Assembly (NCBI GenBank): GCA_007116835.1
Contig: SKHS01000142.1
Span: forward strand, 1 to 11,690
Source of the DNA: Halomonas sp.
Lineage (GTDB): Bacteria; Pseudomonadota; Gammaproteobacteria; Pseudomonadales; Halomonadaceae
DNA: 11,690 bases
Reading direction: 5' to 3'
The position numbers were made by a program, and so were the translations under genes. This document shows positions 6,600 to 11,690 of this stretch, in pieces; the first letter of the stretch is position 1, and each line of letters starts with the position of its first letter. The notes beneath the pieces were generated by a model. The model made no database searches. It was not told the origin of the DNA and saw only the letters and a program-made list of their open reading frames with translations.

Positions 6600-7784
6600 T
6601 TAACAGGCCTGCCCACATGCCACACCACTCGCCCACGCCCATTGAAAGTTATAGCCCCCCAGTTCGCCTGTTACATCAAGCACTTCACCTATAAAACGTA
6701 GCTGCGGTAAGGCTTTAACTTCAAACGTTTTCGATGAAATAGCTTGCGTATTGACGCCCCCCATGGTGACTTCCGCGGTGCGCCAGCCTTCCGTACCTGC
6801 TGGTTTTAATGACCACTGATTAAGCCGCTGCGCCCAAACATCCAAGGCTTCGTTGCTATATTGCGCCAATGGCTGGTCGAGATCACGTCCGGGATACCAC
6901 TCTAGCAGCGCTTGTACAAAGCGTTTAGGAAACCGTTCGCCCAACCAAGTAGACAACTGACGCTTCGGTGTTTCGACACGTGCCTTACGCAGCGCAGCAC
7001 CAGCATCTTCCCCTGGCAACAAGTTGATCTCAATCTGCCCTCCTGGCTGCCAAACGCTAGAGATCTGCAGCATCGAAGGGCCGGAAAGGCCACGGTGGGT
7101 AAACAGCATAGGCTCAACAAAACAGCGTTCGCCACAGCTCACCGCTGACGGTAAACTAACCCCCGAAAGCCCGGCGGCACGCTCTTTCCAGGTATCGCTT
7201 AACGTGAACGGCACCAATCCAGGTCGAGTGGGTAAAACATCGATACCGAACTGGCGAGCAAGGTCATAGCCGAACCCGGAAGCTCCCATGGTAGGAATCG
7301 ACAAACCACCCGTTGCGACCACGAATACGCCAGCCTCTATGGTGCCCATCGACGTTTTCAGTCGCATGCTCTCGCCTACTCGTTCTACCTGAGAGACAGA
7401 GGTGCTGAGCGCCACCTCAACGCCTGCCCATTCGCACTCAGTCAGCAGCACCCTCACGATTTCTTTCGCCGACTGGGCACAAAATAGCTGTCCGGGCGCT
7501 TTTTCGACATACTCAACGCCATGACGCTCCACCAACGCTACAAAGTGCTCTGGCCGATAGCGTTTTAAGGCAGAAATACAGAAATAAGGATTTTCTGAGT
7601 AAAAGTGCCCAGGCGTGGTATCAAGATTGGTAAAATTACACCGTCCCCCTCCGGACATAAGAATTTTCTTACCTGCTTTATTGGCATGGTCAATCACCAG
7701 CACACGGCGTCCTGCATAGCCAGCCTGAGCCGCACACATTAAACCTGCGGCACCAGCACCAATGATCACGACGTCGTAGACCAT
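6600..7784 (-). CDS. HI0933/YhiN-family FAD-dependent oxidoreductase (BaiN-like)
   Basis: A 394-residue cytoplasmic flavoprotein, near the usual ~400 aa of the family. The N-terminal FAD-binding site is GAGAAG at 9-14, with an acidic strand end at D32. The family signature KILMSGGGRCNFTN lies at 40-53, a second nucleotide-contact region VATGGLSIPTMG at 156-167, and the C-terminal FAD-closing motif GEVLDVTGELGGYN at 366-379. The physiological substrate is unknown for most members; the BaiN bile-acid name comes from one gut clade and should not be assumed here. I chose ATG 7784 because GGAG lies 8 nt upstream and the FAD motif begins at once; an in-frame start at 7868 would add 28 hydrophobic residues before the Rossmann fold. 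It is transcribed toward the yqjDEK terminator and away from the efflux operon. Confidence 0.9.
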   Translation of the reverse strand: MVYDVVIIGAGAAGLMCAAQAGYAGRRVLVIDHANKAGKKILMSGGGRCNFTNLDTTPGHFYSENPYFCISALKRYRPEHFVALVERHGVEYVEKAPGQLFCAQSAKEIVRVLLTECEWAGVEVALSTSVSQVERVGESMRLKTSMGTIEAGVFVVATGGLSIPTMGASGFGYDLARQFGIDVLPTRPGLVPFTLSDTWKERAAGLSGVSLPSAVSCGERCFVEPMLFTHRGLSGPSMLQISSVWQPGGQIEINLLPGEDAGAALRKARVETPKRQLSTWLGERFPKRFVQALLEWYPGRDLDQPLAQYSNEALDVWAQRLNQWSLKPAGTEGWRTAEVTMGGVNTQAISSKTFEVKALPQLRFIGEVLDVTGELGGYNFQWAWASGVACGQAC

Positions 7785-7811
7785 AAATAAAGCTCCAAAC
7801 ACACAAAGAGA

Positions 7812-7832
7812 GCATTTTAGCAGGTAAAATGC
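7812..7832 (-). promoter_or_regulatory. Inverted repeat over the probable -10 box of the flavoprotein gene
   Basis: GCATTTTA (7812-7819) and TAAAATGC (7825-7832) are perfect 8-bp arms around GCAGG. Read on the minus strand, TAAAAT (complement of 7814-7819) is a five-of-six match to a -10 box about 30 nt before ATG 7784. No convincing -35 was found at the right distance. The symmetry suggests an operator or a leader hairpin. Confidence 0.35.
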
Positions 7833-7842
7833 GAGCCAATCC

Positions 7843-7867
7843 TGTACATTTAAAAAACAAGTGTACA
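7843..7867. promoter_or_regulatory. TGTACA-based inverted repeat, candidate operator of the divergent efflux region
   Basis: TGTACATTT (7843-7851) and AAGTGTACA (7859-7867) form 9-bp arms with one mismatch around a 7-nt A-rich spacer. Each TGTACA is itself palindromic, and a related GGTACA follows at 7873-7878. The site lies between the divergent flavoprotein and efflux genes, upstream of the candidate efflux promoter. A dimeric repressor site is plausible, but no regulator gene is in the window and the family cannot be named. Confidence 0.35.
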
Positions 7868-7892
7868 CATTAGGTACAACTGTCTCGTTTCA

Positions 7893-7920
7893 TTGAATGG
7901 TAGTGACGTTGCAATAAATT
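7893..7920 (+). promoter_or_regulatory. Candidate promoter for the RND efflux operon
   Basis: TTGAAT (7893-7898) and TAAATT (7915-7920) are spaced 16 nt apart and each matches the sigma-70 consensus at four of six positions. Transcription would start near 7927, giving a leader of about 54 nt before ATG 7981. TATATT at 7960-7965 is too close to the start codon to serve as a -10 for a normal leader. Confidence 0.28.
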
Positions 7921-7980
7921 CGTTAGACACGGTGGTTCAGCAACTACTTTTTAATTACTTATATTCACATTGAGATATCC

Positions 7981-9048
7981 ATGCCCGTTAGTAAACGTAC
8001 CTTTTGCGGTTGCCTGCTACTGTTAGCCTGGGCCAGCCACGCGATAGCACAGTCACAAACACCGGTGATTGGCCACTACGCAGAAATGACTACATGGTCG
8101 GATCCTCTTGAAGCGCTGGGAACCCTGCGTGCTGATGAAAGTGTGACGCTTTCAGCCACCGTTACTGAGATCATTGCTGACATTAATTTTCAAGATGGCG
8201 AACAAGTAGAGCGCGGACGCCTGCTAATCCGTCTTGAAGATGCCGAAGAACAAGCTCAACTAAGAGCCGCGCAGGCCATTAGCGACGAGCGCAGGAATGC
8301 GTTAGACCGGGCTACACAATTACAGCAACGCAACCTAGCACCAAGAGCCGACGTAGAAGATACCCAAGCGAGGCTGCGACAAGCCGAAGCAGACGCCCAG
8401 GCGTTAGAGGCACGGCTGGCTAATTATCGCCTGCACGCTCCTTTTAGTGGCCGCGTTGGTTTTCGTAATGTGAGTGTCGGTACATTGGTTACTCCTGGCA
8501 TGGACTTGGTTACCCTCGATAAATTAGACGTAATGAAGCTCGACTTCACCGTTCCAGAGGTATTTTTGGGGCGTTTATCTAACGGACTTAAGCTCAGCGC
8601 AACCACTGCTGCTTTTCCTGACGAGGTATTTAACGGCGAAATTGCCAGTATTGGTACGCGTATTGATCCTGTTTCCAGAAGTGTGAGTGTGCGTGCCGAG
8701 CTGGCTAATCCAGGCATGCGATTACGCCCTGGCATGCTGATGGAGGTCATTGTCCAGCAGCGTCTGCGCGATACCCTGGTGCTTCCTGAATCTGCCATTG
8801 AACCCAGCGGCAACAGCCACTTTGTCATGCTTATTCACCAACAAGACGAAGAAGCGCGCCTGGAACGACATGAGGTTTCGATTGGTGAACGTCGGCACGG
8901 CGAAGTCGAGATACTCGAAGGTATTGAGGCAGGCGACTTAGTGGTAATTCATGGATTACAGCTTGCCCGCGACGGCCAAGCCGTTCGGCTCTTAGGTATC
9001 ACGGATGACCAAACTGACATTCGCACGCTGCTGGAGGCCGACCGCTAA
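7981..9048 (+). CDS. RND efflux periplasmic adaptor (membrane fusion protein)
   Basis: A 355-residue periplasmic adaptor that would link the RND pump encoded next to an outer-membrane channel. A signal peptide covers about 1-23 (Lys/Arg start, CLLLLAWA core, likely cleavage after AIA). No lipobox cysteine is present, so it is probably not a lipoprotein, unlike E. coli AcrA. The two lipoyl half-motifs lie at about 47-87 (GTLRADESVTL, GEQVERGRLLIRLED) and 149-179 (LHAPFSGRVG, GTLVTPGMDL). They bracket a helical hairpin (88-147) that would contact the outer-membrane channel. A beta-barrel domain (about 186-260, with FPDEVFNGEI and LRPGMLMEV) and a membrane-proximal domain follow. The start has only a weak GAG 6 nt upstream. 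Its stop overlaps the pump start by one base (TAATG), indicating coupled translation. Substrates cannot be told from sequence. Confidence 0.92.
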   Translation: MPVSKRTFCGCLLLLAWASHAIAQSQTPVIGHYAEMTTWSDPLEALGTLRADESVTLSATVTEIIADINFQDGEQVERGRLLIRLEDAEEQAQLRAAQAISDERRNALDRATQLQQRNLAPRADVEDTQARLRQAEADAQALEARLANYRLHAPFSGRVGFRNVSVGTLVTPGMDLVTLDKLDVMKLDFTVPEVFLGRLSNGLKLSATTAAFPDEVFNGEIASIGTRIDPVSRSVSVRAELANPGMRLRPGMLMEVIVQQRLRDTLVLPESAIEPSGNSHFVMLIHQQDEEARLERHEVSIGERRHGEVEILEGIEAGDLVVIHGLQLARDGQAVRLLGITDDQTDIRTLLEADR

Positions 9049-11690
9049 TGCGCTTATCGGATATTTCAGTTCAGCGGCCAGTGTTGGCCATGGTCATTGC
9101 AGCACTAATTATTGCGTTTGGCTTGATGGCGCTTAACCGTCTACCGCTACAAGAGTACCCAACGGTCGACCCGCCTGTTGTCAGCATTGATACGCGCTAC
9201 TCGGGTGCCTCAGCAAGCGTTGTGGAGACACGCATTACCCAGGTGCTCGAAGATCGTATCGCGGGCGTAGAAGGCATTGAACTGATCACGTCACAGAGTG
9301 AAGACGGACGTTCACGTATAGAAATTGAGTTTTCTCTTACCCGTGATATTGATGCTGCTGCCAATGACGTGCGTGACCGCATTTCAGGCGCTTTGCGCAA
9401 CCTACCAGATGATGCGGATAACCCCGAAGTCACCAAGGCTGATAGTAGTGAAACAATTGTCATTTGGCTCAGCCTATCGGGAGAAGATTACTCGATTACT
9501 GAATTAACCGATTACGCCAACCGATTTTTAGTCGATAGCCTATCGGTGCAGCCAGGTGTCGCCCGGGTACGCGTTGGCGGCGGTCGCGATTACGCGATGC
9601 GGGTATGGCTTGATCGCAATGCAATGGCCGCACGCGGGCTAACTGTTGGCGATATCGAAGATGCACTGCGCGCAGAAAACGTCGAGCTGCCGGCTGGCTC
9701 CCTAGAGTCGGCTGATCGCCAGTTTATCGTGCGCCTACCGCGCAGCTTTGCCACTGCCGACGACTTCCAGCGCCTAGCACTCAACCAGAGCGAGAATGGC
9801 TATTTAGTGCGCTTAGCCGATGTTGCCCGTGTGGAGGTGGGCTCTGTTGAAGACCGCTCTGTTTTCCGGGCGAATGGCGTTCCCATGGTAGGGCTGGGCA
9901 TGATTATGCAGTCCACCGCTAACGTCGTCGAACTATCCGCTGCCGTGCAGCAAGAGATGGAGCGGCTGCAAGGAACACTGCCTGAAGGCATGACGCTCAG
10001 CCTCAACTTTGATGCATCGGTCTTCGTTTCGGGTGCCATCAGCCAAGTTGTCATGACGCTGTTTATTGCCATGGGGCTAGTCGTTGTGGTGATTTTCCTG
10101 TTTTTAGGCAATCTACGTACCACGCTGGTTCCTGCCGTCACGGTTCCCATAGCCGTCATTGGTGCCTTTACGGCACTGGCAGTCATGAACTTCTCGATCA
10201 ACCTACTGACCCTGCTGGCGCTAGTGCTGGCCATTGGCTTGATTGTTGATGATGCCATTGTCGTTCTGGAAAACATTAACCGACGCATGCATGACTACGG
10301 TGAAACACCCTTGGTCGCCGCCTTTCGAGGAACACGACAAATCGCCTTTGCCGTTATTGCCACCACCTTAGTGCTGGTGGCAGTGTTTGTGCCGCTGAGT
10401 ATGCTACAGGGAGATATTGGTAGGCTGTTCTCGGAATTCGCCCTCACTATGGCGGCGGCGGTTGTGGTATCAACGCTATTAGCCCTTACTCTCACCCCCA
10501 TGATGGCCTCAAAAATCCTCAAACCCGGCATGCACGACAGCCGTATCGGGCAGGGTGTTCAGTGGCTGCTCAGCAAAACCCAGCACCATTACAAATGCGC
10601 GCTGGAAGCGGTTTTGAGGCTTAAATGGCTCGTCGTAGCACTGTTTTTTCTGTTAATTGCAGCCACCGCTTGGCTTGCAACCGAACTACCCAATGAATAT
10701 ACCCCCCAAGAAGATCGCGGTAATTTTATTGTGCTCGTGAATGGCCCAGAAGGCGCCACGTTCGACTACATGATGGACTACATGGACGAAATAGAGGCGA
10801 GGCTTGCGCCCTTTATTGATAGCGGTGAGTTTGAGCGTGTGGTGGTACGTGCACCACGTGGGTTTGGCAATATTGAGAACTTCAATAGCGGCTTCATTAT
10901 CATCAACATGGCAGATTGGGGCAGCCGTCGCAGTGCCTGGGAAATTATGCCAGAGGTTCGCCAAACACTTAGCTCATTACCCGGTGTACAAGCATTCCCC
11001 GTGATGCGCCAAGGGTTTGGCCAACGTACCCAAAAGCCTGTCCAGTTTGTACTCGGTGGCGGCACTTACGAAGACTTAGCACGCTGGCGTAATACGCTCA
11101 TTGATCATGTGCGTGAGAACAACCCACGGCTTACCGCGGTTGAGAGCAACTATGATGAGAGCCAGCCACAGCTGCGTGTTGATATCAACTATGAACGCGC
11201 TGCGGCACTCGGCGTTACAGTGACCGAAATAGGCCGCACGCTTGAAGTGCTGCTGGGTGGCCGTAATGTTACCCGTTATGTTGATGATGGAGAAGAGTAC
11301 GATGTCATTCTGGAAGGTGATCGGGGCCGTCAAAATAGTCCCCGCGCGCTGGATAATATCCAGGTACGTTCTGCCCGCTCAGGGGAACTGATTCCGCTTG
11401 CTAGCTTAGTGACGCTGTCTGATTTTGCGGGCGCAAGCACGCTGAACCGCTTTGACCGCGTACGTGCCATTACCATTGAAGCCAACTTGGCTGACGGCTA
11501 CCCGTTAGGTGAGGCGCTGGCATACCTGCAAGAGACTGCTAATACGATTCTGCCAGAGGAAGTACAAACAAATTTAGCCGGGCCTTCGCGTGATTTCCAA
11601 CAGGCTAGCGGTGCCACTACGTTCCTGCTGGTACTGGGCGCGGTCGTGGTATTCCTCGTGCTGGCTGCTCAGTTTGAGAGCTTAATTCAC
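9048..11690 (+). CDS. RND efflux pump permease (AcrB superfamily), 3' end outside window
   Basis: The frame is open from ATG 9048 to the window edge, 881 codons without a stop; relatives are about 1,030-1,050 residues. It is a proton-driven inner-membrane exporter. Visible are TM1 (about 11-29), porter domain PN1/PN2 (YPTVDPPVVSIDTRYSGAS near 38-56), TM2-TM6 (about 330-490), TM7 (527-543) and TM8 (859-876). The proton-relay aspartates D401 and D402 in GLIVDDAIVVLEN correspond to AcrB Asp407/408; the partner lysine of TM10 lies beyond the edge. The pocket loop at 603-615 reads PRGFGNIENFNSG and lacks the AcrB Phe615-x-Phe617 arrangement, so drug specificity should not be copied from AcrB. It overlaps the adaptor stop by one base. 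No outer-membrane channel gene is seen; one could follow or be supplied from elsewhere. Confidence 0.93.
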   Translation, partial: MRLSDISVQRPVLAMVIAALIIAFGLMALNRLPLQEYPTVDPPVVSIDTRYSGASASVVETRITQVLEDRIAGVEGIELITSQSEDGRSRIEIEFSLTRDIDAAANDVRDRISGALRNLPDDADNPEVTKADSSETIVIWLSLSGEDYSITELTDYANRFLVDSLSVQPGVARVRVGGGRDYAMRVWLDRNAMAARGLTVGDIEDALRAENVELPAGSLESADRQFIVRLPRSFATADDFQRLALNQSENGYLVRLADVARVEVGSVEDRSVFRANGVPMVGLGMIMQSTANVVELSAAVQQEMERLQGTLPEGMTLSLNFDASVFVSGAISQVVMTLFIAMGLVVVVIFLFLGNLRTTLVPAVTVPIAVIGAFTALAVMNFSINLLTLLALVLAIGLIVDDAIVVLENINRRMHDYGETPLVAAFRGTRQIAFAVIATTLVLVAVFVPLSMLQGDIGRLFSEFALTMAAAVVVSTLLALTLTPMMASKILKPGMHDSRIGQGVQWLLSKTQHHYKCALEAVLRLKWLVVALFFLLIAATAWLATELPNEYTPQEDRGNFIVLVNGPEGATFDYMMDYMDEIEARLAPFIDSGEFERVVVRAPRGFGNIENFNSGFIIINMADWGSRRSAWEIMPEVRQTLSSLPGVQAFPVMRQGFGQRTQKPVQFVLGGGTYEDLARWRNTLIDHVRENNPRLTAVESNYDESQPQLRVDINYERAAALGVTVTEIGRTLEVLLGGRNVTRYVDDGEEYDVILEGDRGRQNSPRALDNIQVRSARSGELIPLASLVTLSDFAGASTLNRFDRVRAITIEANLADGYPLGEALAYLQETANTILPEEVQTNLAGPSRDFQQASGATTFLLVLGAVVVFLVLAAQFESLIH

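Noticed and set aside
7785..7868. Longer flavoprotein start adding a hydrophobic 28-residue leader
   Set aside because: ATG 7784 has GGAG 8 nt upstream and begins directly at the Rossmann fold; a membrane leader is not expected for this cytoplasmic family.
8424..8828. Minus-strand open frame of 134 codons opposite the adaptor gene
   Set aside because: It is Ser/Thr/Arg-rich without recognisable motifs and is antisense to well-conserved adaptor domains.
9800..10288. Minus-strand open frame of 162 codons opposite the RND pump
   Set aside because: The product is low in complexity (Ser/Thr/Arg-rich) with no domain pattern, and lies wholly opposite a clear conserved gene.
1..11690. tRNA, CRISPR array, insertion sequence or a new defence system
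   Set aside because: No cloverleaf, spaced direct repeats, transposase or nuclease motifs were seen on either strand.

Overview
The window looks like ordinary core chromosome of a Gram-negative gammaproteobacterium. It has two outer-membrane-related genes, a yqjDEK-type cassette, an RND efflux system, and moderate GC (low-to-mid fifties per cent by eye). Gene content and protein style fit a halophilic Halomonadaceae member (Halomonas/Vreelandella), but that is an inference without a database search. No rRNA, tRNA, CRISPR array, insertion sequence, integrase or phage gene is visible, and codon use looks even throughout.

Layout from left to right: (1) tlyA on the plus strand, an S4-domain rRNA 2'-O-methyltransferase. 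(2) Converging on it, a very large MscK/MscM-type mechanosensitive channel on the minus strand (861-4232). (3) Divergent from the channel, pldA (4412-5443), an outer-membrane phospholipase A with an intact His-Ser-Asn triad, an added N-terminal helix-forming segment and a short C-terminal tail. (4) A tight three-gene plus-strand cassette, yqjD-yqjE-yqjK (5524-6543), with overlapping reading frames, its own predicted promoter and a clean intrinsic terminator. (5) A converging minus-strand HI0933/YhiN-type flavoprotein (6600-7784). (6) A 196-bp divergent intergenic region with two inverted repeats. (7) An RND efflux operon: periplasmic adaptor (7981-9048) and inner-membrane pump (9048 to the window end, 881 codons, open at the right edge).

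Much of the window concerns the cell envelope. The channel is expected to release solutes on hypo-osmotic shock, PldA to degrade mislocalised outer-leaflet phospholipid, the YqjD/E/K proteins to sit in the inner membrane, and the RND pump to export toxic compounds. No outer-membrane channel gene or regulator for the pump lies inside the window.

I do not see a clearly new multi-gene system. The most unusual signals are non-coding structures. A complete intrinsic-terminator-like hairpin with a T tract lies inside the tlyA coding region, about 20 nt before its stop codon, and could yield a stop-less mRNA. A two-part 33-nt hairpin lies in the mscK/pldA intergenic region. A TGTACA-based inverted repeat lies upstream of the efflux operon.
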